From Acidobacteriota bacterium (lineage in GTDB: Bacteria; Acidobacteriota; Thermoanaerobaculia; Multivoradales; JBCCEF01), in assembly GCA_039028635.1 (NCBI GenBank), contig JBCCHV010000063.1, forward strand, positions 1 to 38,881: a stretch of DNA of 38,881 bases, in the 5' to 3' direction. The notes beneath the pieces were generated by a model. That model ran no database searches. It saw only the letters and a program-made list of their open reading frames with translations, and was not told where the DNA came from. Below, piece by piece: positions 17,174-24,868 of the stretch (position 1 is the first letter of the stretch; every line of letters begins with the position of its first letter). Position numbers and translations under genes: made by a program.

Positions 17174-17384
17174 CCAGGGGTGTGGGTCGGTCCGGGCGGA
17201 GCGTCGCCTGAGCCCGCGGGCAAGGTCCTTTCGAGTCCGAGACTCGGCCCGTGGAGGAGGAGCGGAGGCATTTGTCTGAGCCGCAGGCGAGTTGTGCCTC
17301 CGCCCGGAACGGGCCGATTCGCAGTCCGAGCACCTGCCCCGCGGGCGTCTCGGCGGCGCGGAGCCCGGCCCGACCACGCCCCGG
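17174..17384 (+). ncRNA. ssrS: 6S RNA candidate: long rod with a central bubble
   Basis: By hand-folding, about 211 bases form one imperfect rod of roughly 60 pairs. Closing stem: 17174-17226 with 17332-17384, including CCGGGC/GCCCGG, GCGTCGCC/GGCGGCGC and GCCCGCGGG/CCCGCGGGC. Central bubble: 17227-17243 opposite 17318-17331. Apical stem: TCGGCCCGT (17244-17252) with ACGGGCCGA (17309-17317), then an internal loop, then GCGGAGGCA (17262-17270) with TGCCTCCGC (17295-17303) and a 24-base loop. Two U-G wobbles favour the plus strand. Length, proportions and bubble position match 6S RNA, which binds sigma70 RNA polymerase. No clear promoter was found, and the usual fthC neighbour is absent. Confidence 0.6.
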
Positions 17385-17442
17385 TCTCGCCAATTCTCCC
17401 GAGCGGCTTTCCTCGCGAAGTGGGCGCCGCCGCCCAGAAGAC

Positions 17443-17470
17443 TTGCAATCATTGGAGAAGTCGTTAAAAT
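17443..17470 (+). promoter_or_regulatory. Promoter for the rpsF-rpsR-rplI operon
   Basis: TTGCAA (17443-17448), a 16-base spacer and TAAAAT (17465-17470). The predicted leader is about 90 bases. Confidence 0.7.
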
Positions 17471-17483
17471 CTCTCGTCCGCAC

Positions 17484-17537
17484 GGCCGGTCGGCGCGATC
17501 GGCCCACGTTTCCTCTCTGTTTCGCGAAAAGCGAGAC
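17484..17537 (+). promoter_or_regulatory. Structured rpsF leader, possible autoregulatory site
   Basis: The leader can form GGCCG (17484-17488) with CGGCC (17500-17504), and GTTTCGC (17519-17525) with GCGAGAC (17531-17537) around a GAAAA loop. S6:S18 autoregulatory leaders are known in many phyla, but I cannot identify their diagnostic bulge here. GGGAGG lies further down before the ATG. Confidence 0.3.
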
Positions 17538-17568
17538 TGACTAGGCCATAGGGAGGTTCTAGAGATCC

Positions 17569-17961
17569 ATGCGTACCTATGAGTTGGTGTTCATCACCGA
17601 TCCTCGGGTTTCCGACGAGGATGTGACGGCGCTGGCCGACGAATACAAAGCGATTCTGTCGGGCGACGGCGGCGTGGTGGTGACCAAGACCGAGTTCTGG
17701 GGCCGGCGCAAGCTGGCCTACGAGATTCAGAAGGTGACCGACGGCAAGTACGTCGTCGTCTACTTCGCGAGCGAGCCCGGCGCGGCCCAGATCTCCGAAG
17801 TTGAGCGCCGCCTCGGTCAGAACGACAAAATCCTTCGTTTCCTGACCATTCGCACCGACGAAGACCTCAAGCGGGCGGGTATCCCGCTGCCGCTGGAAGT
17901 CGAGGTCGAGTCGAGTGAAGAAGACGAAACCGCCGAGAGCGGCGAAACGGCGGAGGCTTAG
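17569..17961 (+). CDS. rpsF: Small ribosomal subunit protein bS6
   Basis: A 130-residue bS6 starting MRTYELVFITDPRVSDED. WGRRKLAYEIQKVTDGKYVVVYF (about 44-66) is the S18-contact strand region. The C-terminal 25 residues form an acidic Glu/Ser/Thr tail. It binds S18 on the small-subunit platform. It is the first gene of an operon with rpsR (3 bases between) and rplI. Confidence 0.97.
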   Translation: MRTYELVFITDPRVSDEDVTALADEYKAILSGDGGVVVTKTEFWGRRKLAYEIQKVTDGKYVVVYFASEPGAAQISEVERRLGQNDKILRFLTIRTDEDLKRAGIPLPLEVEVESSEEDETAESGETAEA

Positions 17962-17964
17962 ATC

Positions 17965-18198
17965 ATGGCACGTGGCAAGCGAGTATTCTTCCGGCGTCGC
18001 AAGGTCTGCAAATTCACCGCCGAGCACATCGAGTACATCGACTACAAGGATGTGAAGCTGCTGCAGCAGTTCATCCCGGAGCGCGGCAAGATTATGCCGC
18101 GGCGCATCACCGGTACCTCGGCTCGGCACCAGCGCATGCTGGCGACGGCCATCAAGCGGGCACGGCACCTGGCGTTGCTGCCGTTCTCCACGGACTAG
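17965..18198 (+). CDS. rpsR: Small ribosomal subunit protein bS18
   Basis: A 77-residue protein. The family core [44 protein letters not shown] (in pieces from about residue 27) is intact. Its N-terminal region is basic. It forms a heterodimer with S6, and RimI of the kind encoded at 893-1390 acetylates its N-terminus in model species. An N-terminal Met-Ala start is present, consistent with an acetylated alanine after Met removal. Confidence 0.97.
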   Translation: MARGKRVFFRRRKVCKFTAEHIEYIDYKDVKLLQQFIPERGKIMPRRITGTSARHQRMLATAIKRARHLALLPFSTD

Positions 18199-18210
18199 GA
18201 GGCTCAGACG

Positions 18211-18660
18211 ATGGAAGTCATCCTGCTCAAGGATCAGCGTCACCTCGGTACCCGTGGTGACGTCATCAACGTCAAGCCCGGGTTCGCGCGTAACTTTCTC
18301 CTGCCCCAGGGTGTCGCCCTCGAAGCGACGCCGGGCAACATCCGTTACTTCGAGCAGCAGCGCGCCAAGATCGACGCCATGCACGCCCGCGAGCATGAAG
18401 AGGCGGCGGCGTTGGCGGCTCAGCTCGCCGAGGTCCAGCTCCAGGTGGCCAAGCGGGTCGGTGAGACGGAGACCCTCTACGGCTCCGTGACCACCCTCGA
18501 GATCGCCTCCATGCTGGCGGATCAGGGCTTCAAGGTCGATCGTCGTCGCATCGAGGTCGAGGGCGGGGTTATCAAGACCCTGGGCGAGCATACGGCGAAG
18601 ATCGACCTCCACACGGAGGTCGTCGCCGAGGTGACGGTGACGGTCGTTCCGGCCGAGTAA
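18211..18660 (+). CDS. rplI: Large ribosomal subunit protein bL9
   Basis: A 149-residue protein of normal length. The N-terminal rRNA-binding domain reads MEVILLKDQRHLGTRGDVINVKPG followed by ARNFLLPQG; a long helix (about 45-75) joins it to a C-terminal domain with ETLYGSVTTLEIA. AGGAGG-like sequence precedes the ATG 12 bases after rpsR. Last gene of the operon. Confidence 0.97.
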   Translation: MEVILLKDQRHLGTRGDVINVKPGFARNFLLPQGVALEATPGNIRYFEQQRAKIDAMHAREHEEAAALAAQLAEVQLQVAKRVGETETLYGSVTTLEIASMLADQGFKVDRRRIEVEGGVIKTLGEHTAKIDLHTEVVAEVTVTVVPAE

Positions 18661-18739
18661 TTGGTGGCCAGCCTGCGTTTCCCGCCGGGCCCTTCGTCGC
18701 CGCGCGCTGACGCGGGCTGGCGCCTCCAACAGCGATTGC

Positions 18740-18759
18740 GGGGCGGCTCCCTCCGCCCC
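18740..18759 (+). terminator. GC-rich hairpin after rplI
   Basis: GGGGCGG and CCGCCCC form a 7-bp stem with a 6-base loop in the 143-base gap before the methyltransferase gene. No T-run follows, so termination is uncertain. Confidence 0.3.
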
Positions 18760-18803
18760 TTCGAGCTTCCTTCCAGAATCGCCCTGCGCCGATCGGAGAA
18801 CCG

Positions 18804-19994
18804 GTGAGCGTGCACGACGGCGACGGCGATCGGCCCGCCGGCGGCGATCGGCCCGGGGGCATCGAGCGCTTCCGCGGCGAGCCCTCACGCCATCTCGCCG
18901 ACTGGCGTTGGCTATGGAGCGGGGACCACGGCTTTCCGATCGAGAGCCATCGCGGTTTTCTCGGCCGCCTGATCATCGCCTTCAAGACCCTCTTCCGGCC
19001 GCTGGTCAAGGCACCGGTGGCGGACCTCTGGGACCGGCAGCGCGTCTTCAATCTCATTTTGCTCGAGCATCTCGAGCAGTGGCAGAGCCTGCGCCACGAG
19101 GAGCGCCTGCATCACCTCGAGCGTTCCTTCCCGGCGGCGGTCAGCGACGCCATGCGTCACAACGACGCGCTGTTTGCCCGGGTCGACCAGAAGCTCGACC
19201 GCTATCGCCGGGAAGCGGCGGATCTGCGCCAGGTTCTGGGAGCGGCGGTAGCGGCCGTCGACGAACCCGGAACGGCGGTGGTGCGAGCCGTCGAGGAACA
19301 CGGCTATGTCGAGCTCGAACGACGCTACCGCGGCACTCAACGGGAGATTCGGGAGCGCATTTCGAGCTACCTCCCAGACCTTCGGGGGCGTGGTCCGGTC
19401 CTCGACCTCGGTTGCGGACGCGGCGAAGCCCTGGCGGTGCTGGGGAACGAAGGAATCGAGGCCCGCGGTGTCGACGGTAGCGCGGCGATGGTCGCTCAGT
19501 GCCGTGACGCCGGCCTCGAGGTGCGCGAAGGCGACCTCTTCGATGTCCTCAAGGAGCAGACTCCCGAGTCTCTCGGTGCGGTGGTGTCGTTCCACGTCGT
19601 CGAGCACCTGCCGCCCGGTGAGCTCGACCGCCTGGTGCGCCTCGCCTGGCGTGCCCTGCGGCCAGGGGGCGTGTTGATTCTCGAGACCCCCAACCCCTTG
19701 TCGGTGGTGGTGGCGGCGCGCAACTTCTGGCTCGATCCGACCCACCGTCGGCCGGTCCACCCGGAGAGCCTACGGCTGAGCTTCGAGCTCGCCGGCTTCG
19801 CGGTCGAGCATCGCGAGCTGCGACCTTTTCCGGCCGACGAGCGTTTGACCGAGATCGATCTCTCCGCCCTCGCCGGCGAGCATCGGGAGCTGGCGGATCG
19901 CATCAATCGCCTGCGCGATCAGCTCGACGACCTGCTCTTCGGAGCGCAGGACTACGCCCTGCTCGGCACCAAGCCGGAGCCCGAAGCACCCTAA
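18804..19994 (+). CDS. SAM-dependent methyltransferase, probably acting on a glycan
   Basis: A 396-residue protein. Residues 1-190 are helical and charged, with a possible membrane-associating or coiled-coil part (FLGRLIIAFKTLFRPLVKAP, then long helices). Residues about 195-310 form a class I methyltransferase: motif I VLDLGCGRGEAL, then GVDGSAAMVAQC, DLFDVLKE, FHVVEHLP and LRPGGVLILETPNP. The arrangement resembles methyltransferases that modify or cap surface polysaccharides; the substrate is not visible. The start is GTG with GGAGAA upstream. The TAA stop is formed by the TA flanking the neighbouring repeat element. Confidence 0.75.
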   Translation: MSVHDGDGDRPAGGDRPGGIERFRGEPSRHLADWRWLWSGDHGFPIESHRGFLGRLIIAFKTLFRPLVKAPVADLWDRQRVFNLILLEHLEQWQSLRHEERLHHLERSFPAAVSDAMRHNDALFARVDQKLDRYRREAADLRQVLGAAVAAVDEPGTAVVRAVEEHGYVELERRYRGTQREIRERISSYLPDLRGRGPVLDLGCGRGEALAVLGNEGIEARGVDGSAAMVAQCRDAGLEVREGDLFDVLKEQTPESLGAVVSFHVVEHLPPGELDRLVRLAWRALRPGGVLILETPNPLSVVVAARNFWLDPTHRRPVHPESLRLSFELAGFAVEHRELRPFPADERLTEIDLSALAGEHRELADRINRLRDQLDDLLFGAQDYALLGTKPEPEAP

Positions 19995-20206
19995 CAGGCT
20001 GCTGAAAAAGTCCGCTTCGCGGATTTTCCAGCGCTGCTAGCTATTTGTTCCGAGAGGGGCTACGCGCCCGTGACTGCGCGTCCCGGGCTGAGCGCCCCTG
20101 ACTGCGCGTCCCGCTCCGGCCCAAGAAGCGCGGTTCTTGGGCCTCCTCTCCCGAGCCCTCCAGGGCTCGGTCGCAGGTTGCCGATGAGTTTTTCAGCAAC
20201 CTGCTA
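19992..20206. repeat. TA-flanked palindromic repeat element (MITE-like), copy C, inverted
   Basis: Read on the minus strand it is a near copy of 5740-5992: the left hairpin AGCAGGTTGC/GCAACCTGC, CCGAGCCC/GGGCTCGG, GGCCCAAGAA/TTCTTGGGCC, two GCGCAGTCA units, the internal decayed terminus TAGCAGCGCTGGAAAA, and the right terminus. On the plus strand it begins TA|ACAGGCTGCTGAAAAAG and ends TTTTTCAGCAACCTGC|TA. It lacks about 35 bases found in copy B. The outer TA pairs supply the stops of the two convergent genes. Confidence 0.85.
20005..20027. terminator. Bidirectional intrinsic-terminator-like hairpin inside repeat copy C
   Basis: An A5-G run, stem TCCGC-TTC-GCGGA and a T4 run. On the minus strand the same stem is followed by CTTTTT. 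It stands between convergent genes, where it could stop both transcripts. Confidence 0.5.
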
Positions 20207-22681
20207 ATCGTCGCGGTTGGCGAGCTCTTCGCTGATCTCGTCGTCGAAGCCGAGGGGCAGGCGCTCGCCCTCCTTGGCGAGGTAGAAGGGACGCTGCTGG
20301 TACCACGGCAGCTCCATGATCTCGGCCCACTTCGGCTCGTACTCGCGGATCGGCTCGGTGCCCTGCAGGAAGGCCTCCTCGATCAGGCGCTCGGCGCCGG
20401 GGCCGGGAAGCAGGCCGGTGAAGTACTCGATCGACTGCAGGTTCACACCGGCGGGGGGTACGAACCGTTCGTCCGTCTGGATCCAGCCTTCGGCGAGGCC
20501 GTCTTCGACCACCTCTTGCCACATCGGCAGGGCGGCTTCGGCGCCGGTCATGTTGTAGCCCAAGGAACGCTTGCGGTCGTAGCCGACCCAAGAAAGGATG
20601 GTGTAGCGCGGCGTGTAGCCCACGAACCAGGCGTCGGTGTAGTCGTCGGTGGTGCCGGTCTTGCCGGCGAGATCCAGATCGAGGCCTTTGACGGCGGTGG
20701 CGGTGCCGCGATCCACCACCCCCTCGAGCACGTGGGACAACAGGTAGGCGATGCGTGGCTCCATCGCCGTGCTGGTGGTCGGAACATGGGCTTCCCGCAG
20801 CCGCCCGTCGGGCATTTCGACCCGCTCGATGGTGTAGGGCTCGACCCAGGTGCCGTGGTTGGCGACGGCGGCATAGGACGCCGCCAGCTCGAGGGGGGTC
20901 ATCTCCGAGACGCCGAGGGCCAGGCTGGGGTAGGGCGGCAGCTCCGACTCGACTCCGCAGCGGCGGGCGAACTCGATCACGCTCGGAACTCCGACCATGT
21001 CCTGGAGCTTGACCGAGGTGATGTTCGCCGACAGCTCGAGGGCCCGCCGTAGGGTGATGATGCCGTAGTAGCCGCGATAGTAGTTTCGCGGCACGTAGCT
21101 CAGCTCGTTGTCACCGCCGAGGAAGGCGGTGGGACCGTCGAGGAGGGTGTCGGCCGGGGTGAAGCCGGCCTCGAGGGCGGCGCCGAAGACGAACAGCTTG
21201 AAGGCCGAGCCCACCTGGCGCTTCGCCTGGGTGACGCGGTTGAACTTGTTGCGCCGGTAGTCCCAGCCGCCGACCATTGCGCGCACCGCTCCGGTCGCCG
21301 ACTCGAGCACCACCAGGGCGGCTTCCATCTCCGGCTCCTGCTCGAGGTAGAGCACCGGCTCGACGACCGCCTCCGGGTTCTCCGGATCGGCCTCCGGCGT
21401 CACCAGCCGGAACCAGGCGACATCGCCCGGCTCGAGCAGGGAGCGGGCGCTGCGCTTCTTGGTCCAGCGATAGCCCTCGGGACCGAGGGTGTAGCTCTGA
21501 CCGGCGATTTCGATCTCCGCTCGGGCGCCGTCGACGGCGGTCACCAAGCCGTGGATCCAGCGCTCCGCAGGGGCTCCGTCGAGGCCTTGCCAGGCCGCCA
21601 GGGTGCGCGCCTCTTCGTCCTCGAGGTCGACGTGATCGATCGCGCCTCGCCAGCCCTTGCGGCGATCGAGGCGAGTCAGGCCCGCCCGTACCGCCGACTC
21701 GGCGCTTTCCTGAATCGCCCGATCCATCGTCGTCCACACCTGCAGGCCACCGGAGGTGACGGCGTCGCTACCGTAGGTGGACTCGAGGTGCTTGCGAACC
21801 TCTTCGGCGAAGTACGGGCCGAGGCGATCCTTGGGCTGTTGCTCGATGACCTCGAGAGGGGTGGCGAGGGCGTCGTCGTACTGCTGTTGGTCGATGAACT
21901 GCTCCGCCAGCATGCGCCGCAGGACGCGGTCCCGACGGCGCTGAACCAGCTCCGGCCGGCGATAGGGGCTGTAGCGCGACGGTAGCTGGACAATGCCCGC
22001 CAGGGTGGCCGCCTGGGGCAGGTCGAGCTGATCGACGGACTTGCCGAAAAAGTACTGCGAGGCCGCCTCCATACCGTAGTTGCCATGGCCGAGATTGACC
22101 AGGTTGAGATAGAGGGTGAGGATCTGGTCTTTGGAGTAGTTCTTCTCCAACTCGACGGCGAGGAAGGCCTCTTCGATCTTGCGGCTCCAGGTCTGTTCCG
22201 GAGTCAGGAAGAGCATGCGGGCAAGCTGCATGGTGATGGTGCCGGCGCCGGAGACGATCTCGCCGGCCCGATAGTTGGCGATCTGGGCCCGCGCCACGGC
22301 GAAGGCGTCGACGCCGCCGTGGCTGAGGAACTCGGAATCCTCGATGGCGATCACCGCATTGCGTAGCAGCTCGGGAATCTCGTCCTCCTCGAGCAGGATG
22401 CGACGCTCGAAGGCGAAGCTGCCGAAGACGTCGTCGTTGCGGTCTCGTAGCTGGGTGATCAGGTTGGGAGTGAAGCCGGCGACGGTTTCGACTTCGGGGA
22501 CATCGATGGCGGCAGCGAAGCCGAGCCCGCCGACGATTCCGAGAATGCCCGCCAACAGCACCGGAATGCTCCAGCGCCAACGTTGCTTTCCGCCCCTGCG
22601 GACGGCCGCGAGGACGCTGCGGCGGCGGGAATTCGAGGGCGGGGGAGTCGCGTTTTCTGGGGGGCTCGGGGCGCTGTCCAT
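20204..22681 (-). CDS. Class A penicillin-binding protein (PBP1-type)
   Basis: An 825-residue bifunctional enzyme. Order: a Pro/Ser-rich cytoplasmic tail, one transmembrane helix (about 36-60), glycosyltransferase GT51 domain (AIEDSEFLSHGGVD near residue 112, GAGTITMQLARMLFL, then the EKNYSKDQILTLYLN segment), a linker domain, and the transpeptidase with S-A-F-K (about 492), SAN and KTGT (about 671). It polymerises and cross-links peptidoglycan outside the membrane. GT51 enzymes usually have EDRRF and STITQQ; here the segments read EDSEF and GTITMQ. The start at 22681 was chosen because TATAAT lies 7 bases upstream, predicting a leaderless mRNA. The TAG stop comes from the adjoining repeat element. 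Confidence 0.92.
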   Translation of the reverse strand: MDSAPSPPENATPPPSNSRRRSVLAAVRRGGKQRWRWSIPVLLAGILGIVGGLGFAAAIDVPEVETVAGFTPNLITQLRDRNDDVFGSFAFERRILLEEDEIPELLRNAVIAIEDSEFLSHGGVDAFAVARAQIANYRAGEIVSGAGTITMQLARMLFLTPEQTWSRKIEEAFLAVELEKNYSKDQILTLYLNLVNLGHGNYGMEAASQYFFGKSVDQLDLPQAATLAGIVQLPSRYSPYRRPELVQRRRDRVLRRMLAEQFIDQQQYDDALATPLEVIEQQPKDRLGPYFAEEVRKHLESTYGSDAVTSGGLQVWTTMDRAIQESAESAVRAGLTRLDRRKGWRGAIDHVDLEDEEARTLAAWQGLDGAPAERWIHGLVTAVDGARAEIEIAGQSYTLGPEGYRWTKKRSARSLLEPGDVAWFRLVTPEADPENPEAVVEPVLYLEQEPEMEAALVVLESATGAVRAMVGGWDYRRNKFNRVTQAKRQVGSAFKLFVFGAALEAGFTPADTLLDGPTAFLGGDNELSYVPRNYYRGYYGIITLRRALELSANITSVKLQDMVGVPSVIEFARRCGVESELPPYPSLALGVSEMTPLELAASYAAVANHGTWVEPYTIERVEMPDGRLREAHVPTTSTAMEPRIAYLLSHVLEGVVDRGTATAVKGLDLDLAGKTGTTDDYTDAWFVGYTPRYTILSWVGYDRKRSLGYNMTGAEAALPMWQEVVEDGLAEGWIQTDERFVPPAGVNLQSIEYFTGLLPGPGAERLIEEAFLQGTEPIREYEPKWAEIMELPWYQQRPFYLAKEGERLPLGFDDEISEELANRDD

Positions 22682-22688
22682 GGTGGCG

Positions 22689-22694
22689 ATTATA
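22689..22694 (-). promoter_or_regulatory. -10 box for the class A PBP gene, predicted leaderless
   Basis: A consensus TATAAT on the minus strand ends 7 bases before the ATG, with no Shine-Dalgarno between and a poor -35. The CGCCACCATGG start context matches that of tsaB. Confidence 0.6.
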
Positions 22695-22813
22695 GGGCCA
22701 ATGGGGCGCGTTAAGATGCCCGTGGGCTGCCGGGGCATTCGTCCCTCGGGCCGATGCGGGAGCTAGTCGAGGCTGAAGTCGAGCGTCCCCGAGACAGCCC
22801 TTGGAGGAGGCCC

Positions 22814-24805
22814 ATGGACCGATTCGAGATCGATTCCCCTTTTTCGCCGAGCGGTGATCAGCCGGGCGCCATCGCCCAACTGGTGGCCGGGTTGCAGCAG
22901 GGCACCCAGGAGCAAGTGTTGCTCGGCGTCACCGGCTCCGGCAAGACCTTCTCGATCGCCAAGGTGATCGAGGAGGTCAACCGTCCGACCCTCATCCTGT
23001 CGCACAACAAGACCCTGGCGGCGCAGCTCTTCCAAGAGTTCCGCAACTTCTTCCCGCGCAACGCCGTCGAGTACTTCGTCTCCTACTACGACTACTACCA
23101 GCCGGAAGCCTACGTTCCGACCACCGACACCTACATCGAGAAAGAGACCTCGATCAACGAGGAGATCGACCGGCTGCGGCTGCGCGCCACCAAGTCTCTA
23201 TTCGAGCGTCGTGACGTGCTGATCGTGGCCTCGGTTTCGTGCATCTACGGTCTGGGCTCGCCGGAGGCCTTCTTCGGCATGCTGCACTTCTTCGAGGTGG
23301 GCGACGAGCAGGGCATGGACGTCGCCCTCGAGAAGCTGGTGCAGATGCAGTATCAGCGCACTCCCCTCGACCTCTATCACGGCGCCTTCCGCGTGCGCGG
23401 AGACGTCCTCGAGATCCTGCCGGCCTACGACGACATCGGTATGCGGGTGGAGTACTTCGGCGACGAGATCGAACGCATCAGCCGCTTCGACACCTTGCGC
23501 GGTGACGTTCTCGAGGAGATCTCGAAGGTGGGAATCTTCCCCAAGACCCACTACGTGACCCCCAAGGAGCGCCGCGAGCAGGCGATTCAAGGCATCCAAC
23601 TCGAGCTGGCGGAGCGTCTGGCGGAGCTTTCGGATCACGGCAAGCTGCTCGAGTTCCAGCGCCTCGAGCAGCGTACCCGCTTCGACCTCGAGATGCTGCG
23701 CGAGATCGGCTACTGCCACGGCATCGAGAACTACTCGCGGCACCTTTCCGGGCGCCAGCCGGGGGAGCCGCCGCCGACGCTGCTCGATTACTTTCCGGAC
23801 GACTTCCTGTTGATCGTCGACGAGAGCCATCAGACGATTCCCCAGGTGCGCGGCATGTATGCCGGCGACCGCTCGCGCAAGCTGACCCTGGTGGAGCACG
23901 GCTTCCGGCTTCCCAGCGCTCTCGACAACCGCCCCTTGACCTTCGAGGAGTTCGACACCCGCATCGGCCAGCGCGTCTACATCTCGGCGACGCCGGCGCC
24001 CTGGGAGCTGGAGCGTGCCGAAGGGGTGGTGGCGGAACAACTGATTCGGCCCACCGGCCTGCTCGACCCGCCGATCGAGGTGCGGCCGGCGCGCGGTCAG
24101 GTGGATGACCTGTTGGGCGAGGTGCGGGCGGTGGCGGAGCGCGGCGAGCGAGTGCTGGTGACCACCTTGACCAAGCGCATGGCGGAGGAGCTGACCCAGT
24201 ACTTCGCCGAGCTCGGGGTGCGGGTGCGCTACATGCACAGCGACATCGACACCCTCGAGCGGGTCGAGATCGTCACCGCACTGCGGCGCGGCGAGTTCGA
24301 TGTCCTGGTGGGGATCAACCTGTTGCGCGAGGGGCTCGACCTGCCGGAGGTCTCGCTGGTCGCCATCCTCGATGCCGACAAGGAGGGCTTTCTGCGCTCC
24401 GAGACCTCACTGATTCAGACCGCCGGCCGGGCGGCGCGAAATGCCGACGGCCGGGTGATCTTCTATGCCGACGGCGAGACCCGCTCGATGGCGCGGGCGC
24501 TGGACGAGACGCGCCGCCGTCGCCTGCGCCAGGAGGAGCACAACCAGCAGCACGGCATCGAGCCCAAGACCATCCTCAAGGATGTGCACAGCCCCTTGGT
24601 CGCGCTCGGCAACCTCGACTACTACACCCCCGGCCGGCGTTCCCTGTCGCAGGTGGCGGAGGGGGCCGAGTTGCCCCTGGCGGAGCGCATCGCCCGCCTC
24701 GAAAAGGAGATGAAGGCGGCGGCGAAGCGCCTCGAGTTCGAGGAGGCGGCGGTGATGCGGGACCAGCTCAAGGAGTTGCGCGAGCTGCAGATCTATTCGG
24801 GATAG
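22814..24805 (+). CDS. uvrB: Excinuclease ABC subunit B
   Basis: A 663-residue protein. Motifs include Walker A GVTGSGKT (about residue 38-45), [12 protein letters not shown] (beta-hairpin region), the DESHQTIPQ box, ISATPAPWE, the helicase segment [27 protein letters not shown] and QTAGRAARN, plus a C-terminal UVR motif ([13 protein letters not shown]) that contacts UvrC. It is the damage-verification helicase of nucleotide excision repair. GGAGGAGG at 22803-22810 fixes the ATG at 22814; the longer open frame lacks similarity. uvrC follows 63 bases later. No LexA-like box was recognised. Confidence 0.97.
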   Translation: MDRFEIDSPFSPSGDQPGAIAQLVAGLQQGTQEQVLLGVTGSGKTFSIAKVIEEVNRPTLILSHNKTLAAQLFQEFRNFFPRNAVEYFVSYYDYYQPEAYVPTTDTYIEKETSINEEIDRLRLRATKSLFERRDVLIVASVSCIYGLGSPEAFFGMLHFFEVGDEQGMDVALEKLVQMQYQRTPLDLYHGAFRVRGDVLEILPAYDDIGMRVEYFGDEIERISRFDTLRGDVLEEISKVGIFPKTHYVTPKERREQAIQGIQLELAERLAELSDHGKLLEFQRLEQRTRFDLEMLREIGYCHGIENYSRHLSGRQPGEPPPTLLDYFPDDFLLIVDESHQTIPQVRGMYAGDRSRKLTLVEHGFRLPSALDNRPLTFEEFDTRIGQRVYISATPAPWELERAEGVVAEQLIRPTGLLDPPIEVRPARGQVDDLLGEVRAVAERGERVLVTTLTKRMAEELTQYFAELGVRVRYMHSDIDTLERVEIVTALRRGEFDVLVGINLLREGLDLPEVSLVAILDADKEGFLRSETSLIQTAGRAARNADGRVIFYADGETRSMARALDETRRRRLRQEEHNQQHGIEPKTILKDVHSPLVALGNLDYYTPGRRSLSQVAEGAELPLAERIARLEKEMKAAAKRLEFEEAAVMRDQLKELRELQIYSG

Positions 24806-24868
24806 GCGCGAGGTCAGCGCCGACATGTTCGAGACAGCGAGCCCGCGACTCGAAAGCCGGGAGTGGCG

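Noticed and set aside
17016-17507. Several short open frames in the hppA-rpsF gap
   Set aside because: They run through inverted repeats and the rod-shaped RNA fold on both strands and have no ribosome-binding sites or recognisable domains.
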